NCBI GenBank assembly: GCA_003694905.1
Contig: RFJM01000458.1
Coordinates: forward strand, 1 to 5,725
Direction of reading: 5' to 3'
Length of the DNA stretch: 5,725 bases
Source: Caldilineae bacterium
GTDB lineage: Bacteria > Chloroflexota > Anaerolineae > J102
The notes beneath the pieces were generated by a model. The model searched no databases and had not been told where the DNA came from. It worked only from the letters and a program-made list of their open reading frames with translations. Both the position numbers and the translations under genes were made by a program. Of this stretch, positions 1 to 5,555 are shown piece after piece (positions within the stretch are counted from its first letter, which is position 1; each line of letters begins with the position of its first letter).

Positions 1-64
1 AGCGAGGGAGCATGTTTTACTCTGGCACCGGACCGGGTGTCACGCCTTTGTCACGCAGCGGTTC

Positions 65-70
65 TATACT
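65..70 (+). promoter_or_regulatory. Possible -10 element for the small-protein gene
   Basis: The hexamer TATACT lies about 55 bases upstream of the ATG at 126 and matches TATAAT at five of six positions. No good -35 hexamer sits at 16-18 bases spacing. A TTGTCA at 48-53 is too close, with only 11 bases between. This is therefore a weak promoter candidate, offered only because the gene is the first on its strand in the window. Confidence 0.25.
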
Positions 71-112
71 ACAGGTAGCATTTCCCACGCCCTCTCTTTC
101 TATCTCGCTTGC

Positions 113-118
113 AAAGGA
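113..118 (+). promoter_or_regulatory. Ribosome binding site for the 67-aa protein
   Basis: AAAGGA ends 7 bases before the ATG at 126. It selects that ATG over the earlier in-frame ATG at 12, which has only a weak GA-rich stretch in front of it and would add 38 residues with no resemblance to the compact C-terminal domain. Confidence 0.6.
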
Positions 119-125
119 CTTTCCC

Positions 126-329
126 ATGAACTCTGACAAGTCTACCTCGAGTTATCATTCGTATCTTCTGCGCCTGTGGCGCTCCGATACTCGCTCGAAT
201 TGGCGCGCTTCGTTGCAAAGCGCTCGCGATGGTACCGTCAAGCATTTCCAGGATGCAGAGGACGCCTGGGACTACCTACGCCGGAAGATGCACGAAGGCG
301 AGGCCGACAAAGAAATTGCTCCCGGCTGA
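126..329 (+). CDS. Small conserved-type soluble protein, 67 aa, function unknown
   Basis: The protein is 67 residues, hydrophilic, without a signal peptide or membrane segment. After a Ser-rich start, residues 10-19 read YHSYLLRLWR, followed by WRASLQ at 26-31, a DGTVKHF stretch at 35-41, and an acidic helix DAEDAWDYLRRKM at 43-55. From memory, this pattern (a strand with YLLRLWR, a second strand WRASL, a turn before xxF, then a helix) resembles small hypothetical proteins common in Chloroflexota genomes. I know of no established function. The order suggests a small beta-beta-beta-alpha fold. I chose the ATG at 126 because AAAGGA lies 7 bases upstream and the conserved-looking part begins just after it. 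An in-frame ATG at 12 would give 105 aa. The gene is alone on its strand here and converges on the membrane operon, with stop codons 9 bases apart. Role and partners cannot be inferred from the window. Confidence 0.7.
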   Translation: MNSDKSTSSYHSYLLRLWRSDTRSNWRASLQSARDGTVKHFQDAEDAWDYLRRKMHEGEADKEIAPG

Positions 330-338
330 GCCCTTTGC

Positions 339-1733
339 CTATAGCGCGGTCATCCAGGCCACCAGGCGTGTGGTGACGACGTCTGTCAAGGAAGGGTTGA
401 GTGCCAATAGCAGATTGACCAGCAGAAGGGGCAGCAGCAGCCAGGCCAGACGGCGGGGTTCGCGCGGCAGCCGGGGGTCAGAGAGGGGTCGGGCCAGGTT
501 ACGCAGTGCACGGATAAGAGCCAGCGTAAGAAGTGTCGCCGAGAAGAGGGCCAGGAGCAGGGTGGTCCTGCCACCGGCGTGGGCCAGACGAAACGTGGCA
601 AGCCTTGGGGCAAAGAGAGCACCCGGTGGCCAGCCTGCCACGAAGAATCCTCCTCCCAGAAAAGCCAGCGAAGCCAGGGGAAGGCGTTCCAGCGCGCCGT
701 TTAGCGTGGAATAGGCAGCCCCTTCGCCAAAGCGGCTATCGAGCACGCTCAAGCCGACGGCCGGCAGAAGCAGCGAAAGGGGTAGAATCGCCAGCAGAGT
801 ACTCATGGCCGCGGTGCCGAATTCTCCACTCAGGCTCCAGAGCAGGTAGTTGGCGCCGGTGTTCCAGAGCAAGAGATAGCCGTAGAGCTGGCGCAGCCGT
901 TGACTGCCGAGGGCGAAAATGCCGGCCCAAACCATCTGACCCAGGGCAAGGATCGGCAGCCAGCGCGCGGGATCGGCAAAGTCGGCCACGGCGGGATACG
1001 CCAGGAGGATCTGGCGCAATAGGGCGTAGACGGTGATTTGCCAGACGCCCACGTTGAAGGCCGCGGCCAGGGGCGGAGCTTGATCGCCCTGGGCAACGAT
1101 CCAGCCGTGCAGGGGTACCGGTGTGAAAAGGATGGCTATGCCTAAGACCAGGGCTTTGTGGGCACTGTTCCAGAGGGAGGGATCATCGACGGCCATGGTG
1201 GGCTGGGCCAGGACCCAGGCCGCGAACAAGAAAAAGGGCAGGGCCAGGACCGGTGCCAGCAGGGTACGCAGGGCGGCTCGGGCCAGTCGCGGTCGGGCAC
1301 CCTGTGCGGGAAAGGCCATGGTCACAACTGCGACCACCAACCAGAAGGGGGCCCACAACAGGGGCGTACTGCTCAGGCTCAGGATCAGAGCCAGAAGAAT
1401 CAGGGGGATGGCGGGGGTAAGTACGCGGTCGACATCGACCCACATGCCGGCGAAGGCGAATAGGCTACCCCAAGCCAGCAAAAGCAGGGTAGGAGCCAGG
1501 GCTGCGTCCCCCAGGTATACTGTAAAGCTTAGCATCTTCACCGAAGACGCGAGGTCTACCTGCCGACCCAGAAGCAGGGCCGTCTCTGCCTGAGGCAGAG
1601 ACCAGATCCGCCAGGCAAGCCAGCCCAACCCTACCGCTACGACTGCCCCGGCCAGCCAGGGCAGTCGCCGCAGAAGCATCGCCCCTATTGCCAGCAGGAT
1701 TAGCCAGGTGATAACCAGCCCGAGCAGGCTCAT
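339..1733 (-). CDS. NuoM/NuoN-like antiporter-family membrane protein, 464 aa, third gene of the operon
   Basis: A polytopic inner-membrane protein of 464 residues, almost entirely hydrophobic, with about 12-14 membrane segments. The family mark is PLHGW at 207-211 followed by QAPP at 218-221 and VYALLR at 235-240, the same order as PLHGWLPDAH-QAP-YGLLR in NuoM. In that family these segments form a proton channel. Aligned on the motif, the usual channel Lys five residues before the motif is Leu202, the next helix Lys is Gln232, and there is no acidic residue between 103 and 182 where the helix-5 Glu would lie. In the broken-helix region WPPGALFAPR (368-377), Arg377 may replace the usual Lys/Glu. 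The start is ATG 1733. It overlaps the TGA of the upstream gene (ATGA) and is preceded by GGAGGA, which supports translational coupling. The same frame stays open to 2204, but that extension lies inside the upstream gene. I infer a structural or altered-transport subunit rather than a normal proton pump. The substrate is unknown. Confidence 0.75.
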   Translation of the reverse strand: MSLLGLVITWLILLAIGAMLLRRLPWLAGAVVAVGLGWLAWRIWSLPQAETALLLGRQVDLASSVKMLSFTVYLGDAALAPTLLLLAWGSLFAFAGMWVDVDRVLTPAIPLILLALILSLSSTPLLWAPFWLVVAVVTMAFPAQGARPRLARAALRTLLAPVLALPFFLFAAWVLAQPTMAVDDPSLWNSAHKALVLGIAILFTPVPLHGWIVAQGDQAPPLAAAFNVGVWQITVYALLRQILLAYPAVADFADPARWLPILALGQMVWAGIFALGSQRLRQLYGYLLLWNTGANYLLWSLSGEFGTAAMSTLLAILPLSLLLPAVGLSVLDSRFGEGAAYSTLNGALERLPLASLAFLGGGFFVAGWPPGALFAPRLATFRLAHAGGRTTLLLALFSATLLTLALIRALRNLARPLSDPRLPREPRRLAWLLLPLLLVNLLLALNPSLTDVVTTRLVAWMTAL

Positions 1734-2386
1734 ACGTCCTCCGGCCTGGGCCAAAAGCGGGCGCCATCGACGATGATCAGGTAGGAGATGCCAAAGCCTA
1801 GCACGATTTGCAGGCCGGCAAGGATGCCCACGGTATCGGCCTCCACCTGAAGGGCGTGGATGGCAAAGCTGGCAGCCAGAATCCACATCATCAGGCTCAG
1901 CCCCCAGCGCAGTGGTCGATCCCCAAGCCCCAATCCTACCAGCCCGGCAAGGGCCAGGTAGGTGCTGAAGCGGGCCAGGTCGGCAGGGAGCCTGGGCACT
2001 TGCAAGACGGGTCGTTCGATGGCAATGAAGGTGAGCAGGAGGACGACCAGGGTCAGCCGCATCAGCGTAGAGGGATTGAGCCGCCACATGGGTTTCCACC
2101 AGGGGATGTTTTGCTGGCGTCGGCGTATGGTGTCCAGGCGGCGGGCCGATAGATACCACATGATGCCCACAAGTCCGCCGACGACCCATTGCAGTAAGGC
2201 CCACTCAGGTGGGAGTAGTTGGGTGAGAAGCAAACCGGCCAGCACCTGCAGCCCGGCGAAAGCCATCAGGGCGATGCGCCAGTCGCTTACAAACAGCATG
2301 ATGGCGGCGAAGAAAACGCTGAGGGGAACGGCGCTTTGGCGGGCCAGGGGTTCGGCCTGTTGCAGGAATTCGGCTAGGGTAGGCAT
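1730..2386 (-). CDS. Seven-helix membrane protein, 218 aa, possibly HyfE/NuoK-like, second gene of the operon
   Basis: An integral membrane protein of 218 residues. Predicted membrane segments lie near residues 19-35, 37-58, 63-80, 107-123, 139-155, 160-178 and 186-206. A strongly basic loop (ARRLDTIRRRQQ, 81-92) between the third and fourth should face the cytoplasm. I do not recognise it from sequence alone. Its length, number of helices and position between two antiporter-family genes recall HyfE of hydrogenase-4 (about 216 aa, C-terminal part like NuoK), but no diagnostic NuoK Glu pair is visible. The only acidic residues near membrane segments are Glu124 and Glu182/Asp184 at helix edges. 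Its TGA overlaps the start of the 464-aa gene in ATGA, and 24 bases separate it from the 538-aa gene, so all three are very probably one transcript. No Shine-Dalgarno precedes its ATG, so it may depend on coupling or non-SD initiation. The HyfE/NuoK relation is inference from context. Confidence 0.65.
   Translation of the reverse strand: MPTLAEFLQQAEPLARQSAVPLSVFFAAIMLFVSDWRIALMAFAGLQVLAGLLLTQLLPPEWALLQWVVGGLVGIMWYLSARRLDTIRRRQQNIPWWKPMWRLNPSTLMRLTLVVLLLTFIAIERPVLQVPRLPADLARFSTYLALAGLVGLGLGDRPLRWGLSLMMWILAASFAIHALQVEADTVGILAGLQIVLGFGISYLIIVDGARFWPRPEDV
1737..1742 (-). promoter_or_regulatory. Ribosome binding site for the 464-aa gene
   Basis: Read on the minus strand, GGAGGA precedes the ATG at 1733 with a short spacer of 3-4 bases, inside the end of the upstream 218-aa gene. 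It fixes the start at the ATGA overlap and is the only clear Shine-Dalgarno in this three-gene operon. Confidence 0.55.
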
Positions 2387-2410
2387 GGTGTGTTAGCGGA
2401 GTTAGAGGAA

Positions 2411-4027
2411 TCAGGACGCAAAGAGGGCTAGGGCAACCAGTAAGGCCAGCAGCACCCAGCCGAATTGCCCGGCGCCATCGATCAGATCGGCCAGCAGTCC
2501 CAACGCCAGGGCCAAACCGTCGAGCATCCGGCTCAGGAGGCCATAGAGCCAGTCCAGTCCCACCAGGCGGGCCATGTCCGCCTGCCAGCCGCGCCAGGGG
2601 GCAAACAGCTTCTCTTCCGAGCGGGCCAGGGCCAGACCGGCTGCGAGGGGAAGGAGCAGGGTAAGCCAGCCTGTGAGGCCGGCCTCACGCCAGAGGCTGA
2701 ATAACCCAACCGCATCTGTCTCGAGCCCGATCAATCGGTAGAGAGAGGCAGGGAAAAGGCCGGCCCACAAGGCCAGGCCCGCTGCCAGTGCCATGGGTAG
2801 CACGAGAGCGCGGGGCCTTCCCACGGCGGCGTCGGTTGCCTCTTCGGGCGGGAGGAGTGATCGCCGCCACAACGCGGCCACAAAGAGCGTCTGCCCGAGT
2901 AACACCAGCAGCCAGCCTGCCAGCAACAGAGAGGGTCGCACCAGTCGGCCCAGGGCGGTACTCGCCACAAAACCCGGCGTGAGAGGTAGGCCGTATAATA
3001 CGGCCATATTCCCCAGCAACGGCAGGTGCCAGCGCCGGTCCCGCGGGACGACTCGGGCAATCGCCCAGAGGGCTGAACCCGCCGCCAGGGTGAGCAGCAG
3101 CATGGCAGCAGCCTTTGCCGTTGAACCATGGATCATGGCCAGAGCCAGCAGCACCCAGCTTGCCCGATTGATGAGGACATAGCTCCAGGCGCGTTGTGTG
3201 TCATGGGCAGCCCAGGCGACGAGCGCGCTGCCCAGCAAGGAGCTGATGGCCAGGATGGGCCATGCCTGCGCGGAAAGCAGTGGCAGGTCGAAGCGCCCCA
3301 GCAGGTGAATTGCCGCGAGAGCAGGCACGATGTGGAGCGTGAGATGGCGGCCCGGCGCGCGGGCGCTTGGGGAGAGCAACCAGGTGTGGAAAGGATAGGC
3401 GCCCAAAGGAACCATTGCTGCCATGATAAGCAAGAATTGGCCGAGGGCACTCAGGGGAACCGCACCGACCACGTTGGTCAGTGCAGTATCGCCTTCGAGG
3501 AGCGAAGCGATCAGCAGCAAGAAGGTCGAGAGGATGGCCGCTGACCAGGCGCGTGCCGCATCTCGCGCGAAGCCCCCGGCGATCAGCCCGGTACCCAGCA
3601 TCATCAAGGCCCAGACCAGGGTGAGGCCGACCCAACTCGCGGCCAGCACCACCAACAGACCGCAGCATCCCAGCAGCAAAGCCCACGCGCGGCCGTCCAC
3701 GGCGCCGGGCTCTTGCTGCCAGCCCGGTAGCGAGACCGCGCAAAACAGGACCAGCAGGATACCGAGTCCGGCGAGCCACGCCCACCCGCTGAGCTGGATC
3801 GCCAGGGTGGTATCCAGCCCAAAAGGCGCCGACCAGAGCCAGTAGCCCTCGGTGTTGGCTGCAAAGAAGCGCAGCAGGAACCACGCAACCAGGGCCGCTC
3901 CTGCTGCCCACGTGGCCCCCAGGCCGCGCCGTGACGCGGAGAGATGGCGGCCCGATGCCACCAGCAGCAGGCCACCGAGGACAAGCAGAAGGGGAGGGCC
4001 GAAAAAAGAGGTCCAGAAGAAACTCAT
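2411..4027 (-). CDS. NuoL/NuoM-like antiporter-family membrane protein, 538 aa, first gene of the operon
   Basis: A large polytopic membrane protein of 538 residues with about 14 membrane segments. The family mark is YPFHTWL at 211-217, followed by ARAP at 222-225 and a helix ending LLGRF at 242-246. It corresponds to PFHTWLPDAH-AP-LLRF of complex I subunits NuoL/M/N and Mrp/DabB-type proteins. GLPLTPGFV (346-354) matches the discontinuous helix motif GLP-T-GF. The residues that carry protons in classical members are absent: the helix-5 Glu position reads VWALMM (Ala140), the Lys five residues before PFHTWL is Pro207, the following helix Lys is Leu237/Ala238, and the GFVGE Glu is Ser356. The C-terminal part (about 454-538) ends in two further helices without a long NuoL lateral helix. 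ATG 4027 is the first possible start, since an in-frame TAA lies 12 bases upstream, and it has no Shine-Dalgarno. It heads a three-gene operon. DabB is an alternative family, but no DabA-like gene lies in the window. Confidence 0.75.
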   Translation of the reverse strand: MSFFWTSFFGPPLLLVLGGLLLVASGRHLSASRRGLGATWAAGAALVAWFLLRFFAANTEGYWLWSAPFGLDTTLAIQLSGWAWLAGLGILLVLFCAVSLPGWQQEPGAVDGRAWALLLGCCGLLVVLAASWVGLTLVWALMMLGTGLIAGGFARDAARAWSAAILSTFLLLIASLLEGDTALTNVVGAVPLSALGQFLLIMAAMVPLGAYPFHTWLLSPSARAPGRHLTLHIVPALAAIHLLGRFDLPLLSAQAWPILAISSLLGSALVAWAAHDTQRAWSYVLINRASWVLLALAMIHGSTAKAAAMLLLTLAAGSALWAIARVVPRDRRWHLPLLGNMAVLYGLPLTPGFVASTALGRLVRPSLLLAGWLLVLLGQTLFVAALWRRSLLPPEEATDAAVGRPRALVLPMALAAGLALWAGLFPASLYRLIGLETDAVGLFSLWREAGLTGWLTLLLPLAAGLALARSEEKLFAPWRGWQADMARLVGLDWLYGLLSRMLDGLALALGLLADLIDGAGQFGWVLLALLVALALFAS

Positions 4028-4036
4028 AGGTGGTGG

Positions 4037-4042
4037 ATTTTA
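4037..4042 (-). promoter_or_regulatory. Possible -10 element of the membrane operon (leaderless start)
   Basis: On the minus strand TAAAAT matches TATAAT at five of six positions. Transcription would start near 4030, only about 3 bases before the ATG at 4027. This fits the absence of any Shine-Dalgarno before that ATG. The -35 region is poor (TTCCAT at 4066-4061, 18-base spacing), so the call is tentative. Confidence 0.3.
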
Positions 4043-4341
4043 GCACGGCCGGGGGCGAAGATGGAAAAGCACAAGGCATCCGTTCTCGGGGAAGGATGGC
4101 GGTGAGCGCTGCCTAACCGGCTTGAATGGGTGCGCGGTCGGCGCCGGAGAGCACGCCCCCGGCCGATTGGCCGATGGGCAGGTGGACCGGCGCGCGCGAC
4201 ACTTCACCCCGCCCCTGCTTTCCGCCCGCGTTGCCTCTTCTCCCGCGCAGAAACTTGCTTCCGCGTAGGGCACCGGTGCTGCGCCCGGAATGGGCGTGGG
4301 ATGACCGCCGTTCAGCGGTATCCTGTGACAGCCGTGTCTGA
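4043..4341. other. Intergenic region between divergent transcription units, no gene seen
   Basis: About 300 very GC-rich bases lie between the membrane operon and the LacI regulatory region. Both strands have open frames, but none has a ribosome binding site or a recognisable protein, and their composition is Arg/Pro/Ala-rich as expected of GC-rich noncoding DNA. Three small inverted repeats are visible: CGGCC-GATT-GGCCG at 4160-4173, CGCCC-GGAAT-GGGCG at 4282-4296 and ACCGC-CGTTCA-GCGGT at 4304-4319. None is followed by a T run. I see nothing else definite in it. Confidence 0.6.
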
Positions 4342-4353
4342 GGAACCGGTTCC
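4342..4353. promoter_or_regulatory. LacI-family operator O1, upstream of -35
   Basis: GGAACCGGTTCC is a perfect 12-bp palindrome with a central CG, the form bound by LacI-family repressors, whose hinge helix inserts a Leu at the central CpG. It ends 9 bases before the -35 hexamer. Its half-site GGAACC matches the left half of the second operator downstream, so both are probably bound by the same protein, most likely the LacI regulator encoded just after. Confidence 0.75.
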
Positions 4354-4362
4354 AAGAGTGTA

Positions 4363-4391
4363 TTGACAAGTCCTGCCCGGTATGTTATAGT
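4363..4391 (+). promoter_or_regulatory. Strong sigma-70-type promoter of the lacI-family gene
   Basis: A perfect -35 TTGACA (4363-4368), a 17-base spacer, and a -10 TATAGT (4386-4391, five of six to consensus). Transcription should begin near 4397-4399, inside the second operator, leaving a leader of about 70 bases before the ATG at 4470. The near-consensus sequence in an otherwise GC-rich area and the flanking operators make this one of the clearest sites in the window. Confidence 0.85.
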
Positions 4392-4395
4392 GATA

Positions 4396-4409
4396 TGGAA
4401 CCGTTTCCA
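4396..4409. promoter_or_regulatory. LacI-family operator O2, over the transcription start
   Basis: TGGAACCGTTTCCA is a 14-bp palindrome with one mismatched pair and a central CG, close to the general LacI/CcpA-type consensus TGGAAACGTTTCCA. It begins 4 bases after the -10 hexamer and covers the expected start point, so a bound repressor would block initiation. Its centre is 55 bp from that of O1, about five helical turns, which would allow one tetramer or two dimers to act on the same face. Confidence 0.8.
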
Positions 4410-4469
4410 AACTGCCGAGAAAGGTGTTTTGGTCGGTCGTTCTCCGTTGCTCTCCCTTCTCCTGGCTGC

Positions 4470-5492
4470 ATGTCCTCCACCACGATCCGCGATGTGGCGA
4501 AACGAGCCGGTGTTGGCGTCGGTACCGTTTCGCGGGTGCTCAACAACCATCCCTCGGTGCGCGAAGCCACGCGTCAGCGGGTCGAGGAAGCGATCGCGGC
4601 ACTCAATTACAAACCCAATCCCATTGCACGCCAGCTTTCTATGGGGCGCTCTCACAATATCGCTGTGATTGCGCCCTTTTTTATTCGACCCTCTTTTGTG
4701 GAGCGGCTGCGGGGAGTCGATACGGTGTTGGCCGAGCACGACTACGATCTGGTTCTCTACAACGTCGAAGATCAGGCCAAACGGGACGAGCTCTACCATG
4801 TCTTGCCACGGGGTGACTTCTTCGACGGCCTGCTGATCCTGACGTTGGGGCCGGACGACGAAGAAGCGGAGCGGTTGCAGGCCTCGGGTATTCCCGTCGT
4901 TCTCATCGATGCCCACCATCCTCGCTTCCCCCGTGTGATCATTGACGACGTGGAAGGGGGCTATCTGGCCACACGCCATCTCATCGAACTGGGTCACCAT
5001 CGCATTGCCTACATCAGCGATATCCTGGAAAGTCCCTTCAAGCAGGTGGGGGCCTCTGCCCGGCGATATGAAGGCTACCGCCGGGCTCTGGCCGAAGCCG
5101 GCATCGACTTCCGGCCCGAATACTACCGCCAGGATCACCATGGGGTGCGCGAGGCCCAACAGATGGCCCATGCCTTGCTGGAACTACCCGAGCCTCCCAC
5201 AGCTATCTTCGCTGCCAGCGACACCCAGGCCATCGGCGTCTTGCGCGCCGCCGAAGAACATCGCCTCAGGGTTCCCCAGGACCTTTCTGTGATCGGATTC
5301 GACGACATCGAAGTAGCCGAATACCTCAATCTCACGACCGTTCATCAGCCCCTCTTTACTTCCGGCGTCGAGGGTGCCGAGCTGCTCATCCGCATGTTGA
5401 ACGGCGAAACCTTTGACCCCGAGACTCCCGTCATCCAACTGCCCTTGCGGCTGATCAATCGTCAAACCACGGCTCCACCCCCATCGCGGTAA
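4470..5492 (+). CDS. LacI-family transcriptional repressor, probable sugar-responsive regulator, 340 aa
   Basis: A complete LacI/GalR-family regulator of typical length. Residues 5-25 (TIRDVAKRAGVGVGTVSRVLN) are the helix-turn-helix, followed by the hinge KPNPIARQLSMGRS at 48-61 with Leu56 as the likely minor-groove wedge. Residues 62-330 form the periplasmic-binding-protein-like effector domain: NIAVIAPFF (63-71), VIIDDVEGGYLATRHLIELGHHRIAYI (157-182), FAASDTQAIGVLRAA (247-261, Asp251) and VIGFDDIEVAEYLNLTTVHQP (274-294, Asp278/279). It should bind DNA as a dimer and leave it when a sugar binds. The exact sugar cannot be read. ATG 4470 is chosen because the HTH starts a few residues later. 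An in-frame ATG at 4395 lies upstream of the predicted transcript start and inside the operator. No clear Shine-Dalgarno precedes 4470. The gene sits behind a promoter with two matching operators, so autorepression is likely. A lipoprotein gene follows after 63 bases. Confidence 0.93.
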   Translation: MSSTTIRDVAKRAGVGVGTVSRVLNNHPSVREATRQRVEEAIAALNYKPNPIARQLSMGRSHNIAVIAPFFIRPSFVERLRGVDTVLAEHDYDLVLYNVEDQAKRDELYHVLPRGDFFDGLLILTLGPDDEEAERLQASGIPVVLIDAHHPRFPRVIIDDVEGGYLATRHLIELGHHRIAYISDILESPFKQVGASARRYEGYRRALAEAGIDFRPEYYRQDHHGVREAQQMAHALLELPEPPTAIFAASDTQAIGVLRAAEEHRLRVPQDLSVIGFDDIEVAEYLNLTTVHQPLFTSGVEGAELLIRMLNGETFDPETPVIQLPLRLINRQTTAPPPSR

Positions 5493-5537
5493 CAAGGGCT
5501 GTTGGTCCTCTATCTCTCACAAACTCATCCGGTTCAC

Positions 5538-5546
5538 AAGGAGGTG
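5538..5546 (+). promoter_or_regulatory. Strong ribosome binding site of the lipoprotein gene
   Basis: AAGGAGGTG is a near-perfect anti-16S match, 9 bases before the ATG at 5556. It is the best Shine-Dalgarno in the window, implying high expression, as is usual for a binding protein. A second one, GAGGAG at 5607-5612, precedes an in-frame GTG at 5622. Confidence 0.75.
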
Positions 5547-5555
5547 CTTATCGAC

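Noticed and set aside
48..70. TTGTCA and TATACT as a full promoter for the small-protein gene.
   Set aside because: The spacing is only 11 bases, too short for a sigma-70 promoter. Only the -10-like hexamer is kept, with low confidence.
229..714. Plus-strand frame of 161 codons over the end of the membrane operon, and similar plus-strand frames at 1123-1593, 1962-2396 and 3423-3845.
   Set aside because: Composition is Arg/Ser/Gly/Ala-rich without domains, all are antisense to hydrophobic membrane genes, and they look like shadows of those genes.
1734..2204. N-terminal extension of the 464-aa membrane protein to an ATG at 2204.
   Set aside because: The added 157 residues lie in another frame of the 218-aa gene, are Pro/His/Arg-rich and not membrane-like, whereas ATG 1733 has a GGAGGA in front and an ATGA overlap.
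4160..4173. Inverted repeat CGGCC-GATT-GGCCG as a terminator or operator.
   Set aside because: The stem is only 5 bp, there is no T run on either side, and it does not resemble the LacI operators. It is likely chance in GC-rich DNA.
4395..4469. Upstream in-frame start for the LacI-family gene at ATG 4395.
   Set aside because: The predicted transcript starts after this ATG, the ATG runs into the operator, and the extra 25 residues precede the normal beginning of the LacI helix-turn-helix.
4113..5171. Long open frame (352 codons) on the minus strand, antisense to the LacI-family gene and its promoter.
   Set aside because: It is the complement of a clear LacI coding region, covers the operators and promoter, has no recognisable domain and no ribosome binding site. 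GC-rich codon use commonly leaves such antisense frames open.
5493..5555. Separate promoter or third LacI operator before the lipoprotein gene.
   Set aside because: No -35/-10 pair and no GGAACC/GGTTCC palindrome is present in these 63 bases; co-transcription with the regulator gene is the simpler reading.
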